In this document: positions 1 to 6,293 of the stretch, in pieces
Numbering within the stretch: position 1 is the first letter of the stretch
Layout: every line of letters begins with the position of its first letter
NCBI GenBank assembly: GCA_003218935.1
Contig: QHPA01000297.1
Coordinates: 1 to 7,014, forward strand
Length of the DNA: 7,014 nucleotides
Origin: Verrucomicrobiota bacterium
GTDB taxonomy: Bacteria; Verrucomicrobiota; Verrucomicrobiia; Limisphaerales; AV2
Direction: 5' to 3'
The notes under the pieces: generated by a model
What the model saw: only the letters and a program-made list of their open reading frames with translations
Database searches by the model: none
Told to the model about the DNA's origin: nothing
Made by a program: the position numbers and the translations under genes

Positions 1-927
1 AAACATGATATTCATGATGCCAATGCCGCCCACGAACAACGACAGTCCCGTGATGAACAGCCCCGCGGTGGCGATCGTGCCGGCCACGCGGTTGAACGTG
101 CTGATGAAGTTCTCCTGCTGGTTGATCGCAAAATCGTCCTCTTTGCCCGGCGGAACATGGCGGATTTTGCGCATGACACCGCGCAGTTCCTCCTTCGCGT
201 CCTCCAGGCTTTTCAAGTCCGCCACCTTCACCTGGATCTCAAAGTCGGGGTCGTGCCATATTCCGCTCAGAAACTGCTTCACGGGAATGATGACCTGATT
301 GTCGAGGTTGAAGTGGCCGAGAAAATTTCCCTGCTTCTCCAGCACGCCGACGACTTCGAAATCCTGCTGGCCGACTTTGATTTTGTTGCCCAGCGCAGGT
401 CCTAGTTGGAACAGATTGGTGGCGACATCGAAGCCGATCACGCAGACCGGACGTCCGCCGTCCGCTTCCTCGGCCGTGAGGAAACGTCCCTGTGCCACCG
501 CGGAACCGCTCGTGAATTGGAACTGCTCGGTCGTGCCGATGACGGTCACACTGCTGGAGTTGCGATTTTTGTATTTCACCGGGCGGCGGGAATCAACGAA
601 GGGCGCAATCGCGCGCGCCAGGGTCATCTGCTTTTCCAGTTCGCGCACTTGCGCCAGGGTAATGTCGTGGCGATCACGCACTTTCAGCCATTCTTCGTAG
701 GAATCAATGAACCAGGAGGTGCGCGACACGTACAGAACATCGGCGCCCAGCATGGAAATGCTGCGCAGAAACGCGCGATTCAAGCCGTCAATCGCCGTGC
801 CCATCAAGGTCACGGTCACGACACCGATAACGATGCCGAGGGTCGTGAGGATGGACCGCAGCTTGTTCGCGCGGATGGCGTCCCAGGCGATGAACAACCC
901 CTCTTTGACTTCGGTGTAAAAGTTCAT
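1..927 (-). CDS. MacB-type ABC transporter permease (FtsX family), 3' end cut by window edge
   Basis: This is the inner-membrane permease of a MacAB-type exporter; the family moves substrates or lipoproteins out of the inner membrane by mechanotransmission through a large periplasmic domain. Reading the reverse strand from ATG at 927 gives 309 codons with no stop before the window edge. It starts [20 protein letters not shown]. An N-terminal amphipathic stretch is followed by helix 1 at about residues 24-48 ([18 protein letters not shown]). A long soluble MacB_PCD-type periplasmic domain covers about 50-280. The start of helix 2 at about 287-309 carries the family-typical GGIGIMNIM motif. Helices 3 and 4 must lie beyond position 1. 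The start overlaps the ATPase stop as ATGA (927-924), so the two are probably translationally coupled. The family assignment is strong; the substrate cannot be told from sequence. Confidence 0.93.
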   Translation of the reverse strand, partial: MNFYTEVKEGLFIAWDAIRANKLRSILTTLGIVIGVVTVTLMGTAIDGLNRAFLRSISMLGADVLYVSRTSWFIDSYEEWLKVRDRHDITLAQVRELEKQMTLARAIAPFVDSRRPVKYKNRNSSSVTVIGTTEQFQFTSGSAVAQGRFLTAEEADGGRPVCVIGFDVATNLFQLGPALGNKIKVGQQDFEVVGVLEKQGNFLGHFNLDNQVIIPVKQFLSGIWHDPDFEIQVKVADLKSLEDAKEELRGVMRKIRHVPPGKEDDFAINQQENFISTFNRVAGTIATAGLFITGLSLFVGGIGIMNIMF

Positions 928-1634
928 GACACGGCGACCGCCGCGAGCTTTCTCTCCACCCGTTCATCGCCCGCGATCAATCCGTCGCGAATGCGCAAGA
1001 CGCGACGGGCGTGCTGAGCGACGTTCTCCTCGTGGGTGACGACGATGATGGTGTTGCCCTTCTGCGACAGCGTCTCGAAGAGTGCCATGATTTCCTCGCC
1101 TGTTTTGGAATCGAGATTGCCGGTCGGTTCGTCGGCCAGAATGATGGACGGGTCGGTGACGAGCGCGCGGGCGACGGCGACGCGCTGTCGTTGCCCGCCG
1201 GAAAGCTCGTTGGGCTTATGGTGGATGCGGTCGGCCAGACCGACCTGTGTCAGGGCCTCGAGCGCCATTCGTTTGCGTTCCTCGTTGGCGAGGCCGGCAT
1301 AAATCAGCGGCAGTTCGACGTTGCGCAGCGCGTTGGCGCGCGGCAGGAGGTTGAACGTCTGGAAAACGAAACCGATTTCCTTGTTCCGAATCCCGGCGAG
1401 TTGGTTGTCATCCATCTCGCTGACGTTAACACCGTTCAACTCGTACAGGCCCGAAGTCGCGGTGTCCAGACAACCCAGGAGATTCATCAAAGTCGATTTG
1501 CCCGAACCGGACGGCCCCATGATGGCCACATATTCTCCGCGCTCGATTTCCAGCGACACCTCGCGCAAGGCGTGGATGATTTCCGCGCCCATCTGGTATT
1601 GCCGGGAGATTTCCTGGAGGCGGATCAGGCTCAC
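924..1634 (-). CDS. MacB/LolD-type ABC transporter ATP-binding protein
   Basis: This is the cytoplasmic ATPase that powers the adjoining permease. With a GTG start at 1634 it has 236 residues, normal for LolD/MacB-type separate ATPases. Numbered from that GTG, the motifs are Walker [10 protein letters not shown] (40-48), the Q-loop in [10 protein letters not shown] (Q92), the signature [15 protein letters not shown] (144-158), Walker [13 protein letters not shown] (164-175) and the H-loop VTHE (H201). All catalytic residues are present. The frame stays open upstream to a TTG at 1694, adding 20 residues ([20 protein letters not shown]) with no family counterpart. The GTG start yields the usual [16 protein letters not shown] opening and is preferred, although neither start has a good Shine-Dalgarno sequence. 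The stop overlaps the permease start by four bases. In canonical macB the ATPase and permease are fused; here they are separate genes. Confidence 0.95.
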   Translation of the reverse strand: MSLIRLQEISRQYQMGAEIIHALREVSLEIERGEYVAIMGPSGSGKSTLMNLLGCLDTATSGLYELNGVNVSEMDDNQLAGIRNKEIGFVFQTFNLLPRANALRNVELPLIYAGLANEERKRMALEALTQVGLADRIHHKPNELSGGQRQRVAVARALVTDPSIILADEPTGNLDSKTGEEIMALFETLSQKGNTIIVVTHEENVAQHARRVLRIRDGLIAGDERVERKLAAVAVS

Positions 1635-1740
1635 AAGAAAAAGGGGTGATCGGATGGTGAGGCGACGGCGCTCCCGGTTACCGCAGCACTCCAACTGCTG
1701 GTTGCCCGGTTAAACCGGTGAAATAGACCTGCGGGACAAT

Positions 1741-1940
1741 CCCCAAAACCCAAACTCCAAACACCAAAAAAACTCCAAACTCCAAATCCCAAAACGTTCC
1801 TGCCCGGCGCAGAGGCGCTTCCGCTCAGCCGGCCGGGACAAGCTCGCGGCGCTGACTGTGAAAGGCGAGTCCCCGGCCGGACCTCACTGGGAATTGGTTG
1901 TTTTGGATTTCTTTGGTGTTTGGATTTTGGTGGTTGGTGT
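1741..1940. repeat. Heptamer-phased inverted repeat between adaptor and ATPase genes
   Basis: The left arm (1741-1795) is a run of imperfect 7-base units of the form NCCAAAN, clear at 1742, 1749, 1756, 1763, 1774, 1781 and 1788. The right arm (1896-1940) is the opposite-strand version, with GG pairs spaced by exactly 7 at 1915, 1922, 1929 and 1936. The reverse complement of the left arm and the right arm share TTTGGTGTTTGGA. The 95-base interior holds a second inverted repeat: CCGGCCGGGAC at 1829-1839 and GTCCCCGGCCGG at 1869-1880, 11 bp with one bulged base. A transcript could therefore fold into a nested stem. The minus-strand translation gives FGVWSFFGVWSLGFGD, a spurious peptide I associate with dispersed repeats in verrucomicrobial genomes (from memory, not searched). 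The whole element sits in the 373-bp gap before the ATPase start, in an otherwise exporter-only cluster. Confidence 0.7.
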
Positions 1941-1965
1941 TTCATGCGCCGATATATCATTCCGT

Positions 1966-2000
1966 CGGAGTTCCGAAGGACCCCTCGGTCCGTTGCTCCG
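1966..2000 (-). other. Possible stem-loop just downstream of the adaptor gene
   Basis: Starting 8 bases after the adaptor stop, the minus strand can pair CGGAG with CTCCG (2000-1996 with 1970-1966), and inside it GGACC with GGTCC around a GAGG loop (1991-1978). The two short stems are separated by unpaired bases and no T-run follows. It could attenuate transcription or protect a 3' end, but it does not meet the pattern of an intrinsic terminator. Confidence 0.25.
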
Positions 2001-2007
2001 TCCGTCT

Positions 2008-3375
2008 TCACTTCTTCTCCTTCTCCTTGTCCCCCTCCGGTTTACCTTTGCGGATTTTCTTGCTGTCTTCCAGTTCGCGGCTGATAGCCTTGTAACCGCC
2101 GGAAACGACTTCCTGGCCTTCCTTCAGCCCTTCGACAATTTCCACGTAAGAGTCATCGGCGATGCCTCGTTTGACGGGCACCATCCTGGCGTGATCGACC
2201 TCCTCAAGAAAAACCACTTCGACCGGTTTGGGCGGTTCGCTGCGTTTCTTGTCCGCTTTGTTCGTGCTGGTTCCGCTCGCGGGCGCGGCATCCGCGGCCA
2301 TCACCGAACCGGAAGTGTTTTCAGCCAGTGTGACGGTGTTCGTGGTCGCGTCTTTGCCGGAAGGTTCCTTGGGCAAACGCGTGGTCACACTTTGGATTGG
2401 AACGGACAGAACGTTGGTGCGGTAGCGTGTTTCAATCTCCGACGTCACCGACATGCCCGGTCGGAAATTCTCCTGTTCATCGACGCGGATTCTCACTTCG
2501 AACTTGGTCGCTTCTTGCGACTGTCCGCCGCCACCGCCGCTGCCAAGGCCGGAGTCCTTTGACGAATTGGCAATTTCCGTGACCGTTCCTTTGAACTTGC
2601 GGTCGCGAAATGCGTCCACTTCGAGGCGCGCTTTTTGTCCCGGCTTGATAAGCACGACATCGATCTCCCCGATGTCCACGCGCGCTTCCATTTCGTTCAA
2701 GTCGGATACAATCATGATTTCGGTGCCGGTCATCATCGCCGTGCCGACCACGCGCTCGCCGAGTCGCGAATTTAATTTGCTCACGGTGCCGTCCAGCGGC
2801 GAGACGATGGTGGTTTTGGCCAGCTCTTCCTTGATTCGATCCAGCGATGCCTTGGCCACGTCCACCTGATGAACCGACGATTGGTACTGAGCTTGAGCCA
2901 CTTCTAATCCCGTTTTGAATTCAAGGAAGGTGGACTCGGATTCCAACCTGCCGCGGAACAGCTCGTCGTGCCGTTTGAATTCCAATTCGGCCTTTTTCAT
3001 GCTGGCCTCCGCCAAATCCTTGCCGGAGGCGGCGGCCATGTATTGGGCCTCGGCGGACCTTACGTTGGCGATATAGGTGTCCGGCTTGATTTTCACCAGC
3101 AGATCGCCTTTCTTCACCAACTCACCCTCCTTGACCGGCAACTCGATGATCTCGCCGCTCACCTCGGGACTGATCTTTACCTGCAGCACCGGCTGAATTT
3201 TCCCGTTGGCGACGACGATCTCGGTGATGTTCCGGTGCGCGACCTTCTCGGTTTGAATCGTGATCACCGGCTCGCGTTTCTTGAAAATCGCCGCCAGCGT
3301 CAATCCCGCGACGAGCAGGCCAATCACCGAGAAAACGATGATCTTCCTGCGCTTTTTGCTGTGCGGGTTAGCCAT
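2008..3375 (-). CDS. Periplasmic adaptor (membrane fusion) subunit of MacA/HlyD type
   Basis: This protein links an inner-membrane pump to an outer-membrane channel. It has 455 residues, against roughly 370-400 for a typical MacA. A basic N-terminus (KKRRK) precedes a single signal anchor at about 12-30. The first lipoyl half is at about 61-98 (KISPEVSGEIIELPVKEG). A coiled-coil hairpin rich in K, E, A and L spans about 103-186. The second lipoyl half is at about 187-222 (TTIVSPLDGTVSKLNSRLGE). The beta-barrel follows at about 226-315, with a glycine/serine-rich loop at 273-286, and the membrane-proximal domain runs from about 316. Two features make it long: a low-complexity insert rich in T, S, A, P and K at about 333-385, and a lysine/glutamate-rich tail at 438-455. 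ATG at 3375 is supported by an AAGGGAA Shine-Dalgarno-like site. Its partners are the ATPase and permease downstream, after a repeat-filled gap. Confidence 0.94.
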   Translation of the reverse strand: MANPHSKKRRKIIVFSVIGLLVAGLTLAAIFKKREPVITIQTEKVAHRNITEIVVANGKIQPVLQVKISPEVSGEIIELPVKEGELVKKGDLLVKIKPDTYIANVRSAEAQYMAAASGKDLAEASMKKAELEFKRHDELFRGRLESESTFLEFKTGLEVAQAQYQSSVHQVDVAKASLDRIKEELAKTTIVSPLDGTVSKLNSRLGERVVGTAMMTGTEIMIVSDLNEMEARVDIGEIDVVLIKPGQKARLEVDAFRDRKFKGTVTEIANSSKDSGLGSGGGGGQSQEATKFEVRIRVDEQENFRPGMSVTSEIETRYRTNVLSVPIQSVTTRLPKEPSGKDATTNTVTLAENTSGSVMAADAAPASGTSTNKADKKRSEPPKPVEVVFLEEVDHARMVPVKRGIADDSYVEIVEGLKEGQEVVSGGYKAISRELEDSKKIRKGKPEGDKEKEKK

Positions 3376-3380
3376 GTGCG

Positions 3381-3387
3381 TTCCCTT
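3381..3387 (-). promoter_or_regulatory. Ribosome binding site of the adaptor gene
   Basis: The minus strand reads AAGGGAA followed by five bases before ATG at 3375. This supports that start codon. It is one of the few recognisable Shine-Dalgarno-like sites in the window. Confidence 0.55.
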
Positions 3388-3464
3388 AAGGACACTTCGT
3401 CTTTGCGATTTGTTTCAAATAAACAGAGTCCACCGCGACTGATTTTGCATAAATCGTCAATCCT

Positions 3465-3499
3465 GGCCTGTTACAAGGTTGATTCAAAAATTACAGGCC
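3465..3499. other. Inverted repeat in the Yip1-adaptor gap
   Basis: GGCCTGT at 3465-3471 pairs with ACAGGCC at 3493-3499 around a 21-base A+T-rich loop. It begins 8 bases after the Yip1 gene stop in the direction of transcription. There is no T-run, so it is not a classical intrinsic terminator. It could be a weak terminator, an operator for the adaptor gene (start 90 bases further on), or chance. No convincing -35/-10 pair is visible in this 131-bp gap. Confidence 0.3.
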
Positions 3500-3506
3500 A
3501 CGCGCT

Positions 3507-4283
3507 TCACAGCACGAATCCCCCGAGCCCAATAGCCACGAAAACAACGCGCGACGCGACCCAAAAGCCGAACATCCACACGGCCGCCTTTCCAAACTGC
3601 ACTCCGCTCAGCTTGGACAGAGCCAGGGACAACACGGCTGTGGACCAGAGATAAAACAAATTCACCGATCCGAGCAGCAGATGAAGTTTGCTGGTCGGGT
3701 TAAATTCGCTGACGAAAACGGACAACGCCGGTCGGGCCATGAGGTTGCCCAGAATCACAATCAACAGCGTCGTGATTACCACGCTTAATGCGAAGATCAT
3801 CATGGTCAAGCCGGAGACTTCCAGCGCTTTCAGAAAAGGAAACTCTGACTTGAGGGCCAGCTTGCCCAGCAGCCACACGACCAGGGCCCACCAGAACGTT
3901 CCGCAGAAACCGGCAACGACGCCTTGCACGACGCCAAGAAGTTGCATGACCCACGGCGGCACCGCGGCCATTTGCTCTTTGAACGCCTTCGCCTGGTCGG
4001 GTTTGATCTTGCCCGCGGCCACCTGCTGGTCGATCGCTTTCTCCTGCATTTCGACAATTTGCTGTTTGATCGTCGGCTGGGACAACGTCACCACAAACGA
4101 CGTAATGGTCACCAGCATCACGATCAGAATTGGCACCAACCAGTTGGCGACCGACGAGTTCGCAGTTTTCAACCCGTCGAACACGTCGCCCGGCGCGGCA
4201 AAAACGTTCAACAACCGTCCGGCAAGCGAACTGGAAGGGCGTTGGATCTTTTCCGCGGGGATGGATGGAGGCACATTTTCCAT
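3507..4283 (-). CDS. Yip1-family integral membrane protein
   Basis: A 258-residue protein with a short soluble N-terminus and about five hydrophobic helices at roughly 47-67, 112-140, 157-180, 203-224 and 234-256. The N-terminal segment LAGRLLNVFAAPGDVFDGL matches the pattern with which bacterial Yip1-domain proteins begin (a proline-containing 'P..vF..l' before helix 1). A charged, glutamine-rich segment at about 70-106 (QQIVEMQEKAIDQQ) separates helices 1 and 2 and probably forms an amphipathic helix. The bacterial family has no settled function and is often found next to transporters. It lies 131 bp upstream of the adaptor gene on the same strand, so co-transcription is plausible but not shown. 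ATG at 4283 has no obvious Shine-Dalgarno sequence. The topology call is firm; the family call is by pattern only. Confidence 0.8.
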   Translation of the reverse strand: MENVPPSIPAEKIQRPSSSLAGRLLNVFAAPGDVFDGLKTANSSVANWLVPILIVMLVTITSFVVTLSQPTIKQQIVEMQEKAIDQQVAAGKIKPDQAKAFKEQMAAVPPWVMQLLGVVQGVVAGFCGTFWWALVVWLLGKLALKSEFPFLKALEVSGLTMMIFALSVVITTLLIVILGNLMARPALSVFVSEFNPTSKLHLLLGSVNLFYLWSTAVLSLALSKLSGVQFGKAAVWMFGFWVASRVVFVAIGLGGFVL

Positions 4284-4367
4284 GTGGGTGTTGGCTGAAG
4301 CTGGTCGGGTCTCAGGACAGCATGAGCTTGGGCAAACGGCTCGAGAATGTCAAGTTACGTTTCGCGT

Positions 4368-4513
4368 GCGCGTGGGCGCATCTCAGTTTCTTGCTGGGCG
4401 CATGGGCGGCTAGTGGCACGGGCGTCCCGCCCGTTTGTTCCAAACCAGAAACTCACGGGCGGGACACCCGTGCCACTAACATTGACATTGCAAAGAAAGA
4501 TGCGCCTGTGCGC
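4368..4513. repeat. Large palindromic repeat (GTGVPPV/GRDARAT type)
   Basis: The core arms are 4411-4434 and 4455-4478, 24 bp each, complementary except for one position that would be a G-U pair in RNA, around a 20-base loop. Outer arms at 4368-4383 and 4498-4513 are complementary at 13 of 16 positions and share GGCGCATCT, so the structure spans about 146 bases. Its chance translations contain GTGVPPV and GRDARAT, peptides I recognise as hallmarks of a dispersed palindrome in Verrucomicrobiota and Planctomycetota genomes (recollection, not a search). It lies in the 514-bp gap upstream of the Yip1 gene. No transposase is in the window, so any mobility would act in trans. Confidence 0.85.
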
Positions 4514-4550
4514 GTGTAATCCAAGGTGTCGGTCGGCAGATTCGCGGACC

Positions 4551-4567
4551 GCGGGTCTGCGACCCGC
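4551..4567. repeat. Perfect 7-3-7 hairpin, copy 1
   Basis: GCGGGTC, a TGC loop, then GACCCGC form a perfect 7-bp stem with a 3-base loop. The reverse strand translation reads LRVADPRS, another peptide I associate with dispersed intergenic repeats. It is flanked by a looser inverted pair, CGGACCGCG at 4545-4553 and CGCGGTCCG at 4675-4683, that also encloses hairpin copy 2. Confidence 0.55.
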
Positions 4568-4629
4568 AGCGGCTTCTCCTGGACCGGGACGTTGGAACAG
4601 CCAGGCGACGCATGAGCTCCAATTGTGCT

Positions 4630-4646
4630 GCGGCTCACAGAGCCGC
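4630..4646. repeat. Perfect 7-3-7 hairpin, copy 2
   Basis: GCGGCTC, an ACA loop, then GAGCCGC form a stem-loop with the same geometry as the one 79 bases to the left, with partly different stem sequence (both start GCGG and end CCGC). The rest of the 4514-4797 stretch shows no gene. Open frames across it on either strand are repeat-derived and lack recognisable protein features. Confidence 0.55.
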
Positions 4647-4797
4647 GCTCCTGAGCGACTACACCCTTCGTCTGCGCGGTCCGGGAGGCGACGGTGCGTG
4701 CGCTGCCGCGGCGCTCTGCCTGGGCGAAGGTTCATCGACGGTTCGACCGGTCAGGAGTGGAAACGTCACACAGGTTTGGCCGATAAATCGCACCCGT

Positions 4798-5646
4798 TCA
4801 CTTCAACTCCGCGCTGCTCCAGCGCTCGCCCGCGCGCAACACATGATGGAGCTGGTCCAGATGCTTGCACCCGGTCACGAATTCGTCCGGCGTGGCCGTG
4901 TTGAACTCGAACATTTCGTAATGACACGGAATGACCAGCCGGGCGCCGATGTCCTTCCCCAGTTGCGCCGCCTCCCGTCCCCATAAATTTCCATCCACGC
5001 GCCGTTCCGGCAGACGGCCGTTGATCGGCAGCAGCGCCACGTCAATCGGCCAGCGCCGCAACCATTCGACTATGCCGTCGTAAAGCACGGTGTCCCCGCT
5101 ATGATACACGCGCCGGCCGCCGAACTCGACGACATACCCGAGAAACTTATGTCGGCCGTTGGCGTCTTTCTCCAACCGCTCGTGCGCCGCCGGCACCGCG
5201 TGAATCTTGAAGCCCCCGGCCGTTGTGAACTGGCCGGCATCCAACCCGCGCGGCATTTCGATCGGTGTTTTCAGTCGATCCACCACGAATTCGCGGTTCG
5301 CTTCGGGAATCACCAGTTCCATCTTCGGATTCGCGCGCAGCAGCGGAATCAACGTCTCCGCGTCGAGATGGTCGGTATGGTTGTGGCTCGAAGTGACCAC
5401 ATCGATGAAATTCAATTGCTCCGGCGCGACCACACGTTCGGTCATTCGCACGTGCGGCTTGTCAGTGTTCGCATACTTCTTCGTCAGCGAATCGGACAGA
5501 TACGGATCGAACAGCAGATGCTTTCCCTGCCATTGCAGCAGGAAGCCGCTTTGGCCGAGCCACCAGAGATGGAAGCGCCCGAAGTCCTCGCGCGCCGCCA
5601 AAACGTCGGCAAGGAAGGTGCCGCTCTGAAGAGCCGGTTTGATCAT
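4798..5646 (-). CDS. UlaG-like metallo-beta-lactamase-fold hydrolase
   Basis: A 282-residue cytoplasmic enzyme of the COG2220/UlaG branch of the metallo-beta-lactamase fold; characterised members are metal-dependent lactonases or phosphodiesterases. The N-terminal strand pair WWLGQSGFLLQ and LLFDPYLSDS (about 28-53) is typical. The metal motif SSHNHTDHLD supplies H88, H90, D92 and H93. Further ligands are likely H155 (PAAHE), D185 (YHSGDT) and H242 (PCHYEMF). All are present, so the active site looks intact. No signal peptide is seen. ATG at 5646 overlaps the HEAT gene stop as ATGA, which fixes the start and implies translational coupling. The substrate is unknown: this family is broad, and the neighbours (HEAT protein, methionine synthase-like protein) do not identify it. 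Ascorbate-6-phosphate lactonase activity should not be assumed, because no ula genes are nearby. Confidence 0.92.
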   Translation of the reverse strand: MIKPALQSGTFLADVLAAREDFGRFHLWWLGQSGFLLQWQGKHLLFDPYLSDSLTKKYANTDKPHVRMTERVVAPEQLNFIDVVTSSHNHTDHLDAETLIPLLRANPKMELVIPEANREFVVDRLKTPIEMPRGLDAGQFTTAGGFKIHAVPAAHERLEKDANGRHKFLGYVVEFGGRRVYHSGDTVLYDGIVEWLRRWPIDVALLPINGRLPERRVDGNLWGREAAQLGKDIGARLVIPCHYEMFEFNTATPDEFVTGCKHLDQLHHVLRAGERWSSAELK

Positions 5647-6269
5647 TCGCTCCTGTCCTCGTGCACTTTCTTCAGCCGATCAAAAGTCGTGATGGCTTGC
5701 GCCGCGACGAACCGATCTCCGTCTGATTTCGCTCGAGCCAGCGCGTCAATGACCGCAGAAGCCGTCGCCCCCAAATCATCCAAAGCTCGAACAGAGGCCA
5801 AACGTGTGTTGGCATCGGGCGAATTTGTAAGGGCGGAACCCAGGGTCCCGATCACGTACGCCCTCACCATCGGATCGGGATCGCTGACCGCATTTGTCAA
5901 TGTCGAGACCACCGTCGGGGGGACCCACGGTGCCATGCGAAAAACAGCTTCGGCGCAAAACTGGCGCACGGGAAGGCGGGAATCTTTCAGGCCCGCAAGC
6001 AATGCGGGTAACGTCGAAGGCTCATTGGTCCCGGTCAAAAAAAATGCGTTGGCGGCAGCCGGGCGCGCAAGCGGGGCGGCGAGCATCGTCTCGATAATTT
6101 TCGGGACGCCGGCCCCGCGGTCCGGCCCAAGGCAAATCAAAGCCGCTGTCGCGCAGGTCCAGCGTTTGACCTTGTTGTCGGGAAACCTCGGCGGCCAGAC
6201 CTGCACGGTCCGCTGGCTCTTGAAACGACCTGCAACTGCCGCGCGAGCCATGAGCCATCGCCGCCGCAA
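5643..6269 (-). CDS. HEAT-repeat protein, C-terminal part (downstream of in-frame TAG)
   Basis: 208 residues from a possible TTG start at 6269. About four alpha-helical HEAT-like repeats are visible between residues 50 and 200, for example STLPALLAGLKDSRLPVRQF, a repeat around VVSTLTNAVSDPDPMVRAYV, and one ending in DGDRFVAAQAITTFDRLKK. Such repeats are scaffolds for protein binding and have no enzymatic residues. The frame is exactly continuous with the 6533-6294 segment: removing the single TAG at 6293-6291 yields one 296-residue protein. The TTG at 6269 and the ATG at 6251 both lack a ribosome binding site, so independent translation is doubtful. The stop overlaps the hydrolase start. Best read as the larger part of an interrupted gene, unless the TAG is an error or is decoded. 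Confidence 0.8.
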   Translation of the reverse strand: MRRRWLMARAAVAGRFKSQRTVQVWPPRFPDNKVKRWTCATAALICLGPDRGAGVPKIIETMLAAPLARPAAANAFFLTGTNEPSTLPALLAGLKDSRLPVRQFCAEAVFRMAPWVPPTVVSTLTNAVSDPDPMVRAYVIGTLGSALTNSPDANTRLASVRALDDLGATASAVIDALARAKSDGDRFVAAQAITTFDRLKKVHEDRSE

Positions 6270-6290
6270 CGGAGAAGGCTCACGACCGGT

Positions 6291-6293
6291 CTA
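6291..6293 (-). other. In-frame amber (TAG) codon interrupting the HEAT gene
   Basis: Codon 81 counted from GTG at 6533 is TAG. Reading resumes in the same frame as TGREPSPLRRRWLMARAAVA and stays open to 5643. A one-base change from CAG, AAG, GAG, TCG, TTG or TGG would explain it. Complete genes here, and the partial methionine synthase-like gene, all end in TGA. Confidence 0.85.

Noticed and set aside
406..1017. 203-codon plus-strand open frame
   Set aside because: It is antisense to the permease and ATPase end. The minus-strand reading gives continuous MacB-like sequence.
1741..1795. CRISPR-like array
   Set aside because: The units are only 7 bases long and contiguous, with no unique spacers and no cas genes in the window.
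1631..2011. 126-codon minus-strand open frame between ATPase and adaptor
   Set aside because: Its translation is that of the heptamer repeat (FGVWSFFGVWSLGFGD) and the G+C-rich core. It has no protein-like composition and overlaps both flanking genes.
3465..3499. Intrinsic terminator after the Yip1 gene
   Set aside because: The stem is 7 bp with a 21-base loop and no T-run follows in the direction of transcription. Kept only as an inverted repeat.
4348..4353. TTGACA on the minus strand upstream of the Yip1 gene as a -35 box
   Set aside because: No acceptable -10 hexamer lies 16-18 bases downstream, so a promoter cannot be supported.
4347..4904. 185-codon plus-strand and 126-codon minus-strand frames in the repeat gap
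   Set aside because: Both translate palindromic repeats (GTGVPPV, GRDARAT and similar), which are recurrent false genes, and the plus-strand frame runs into the hydrolase gene.
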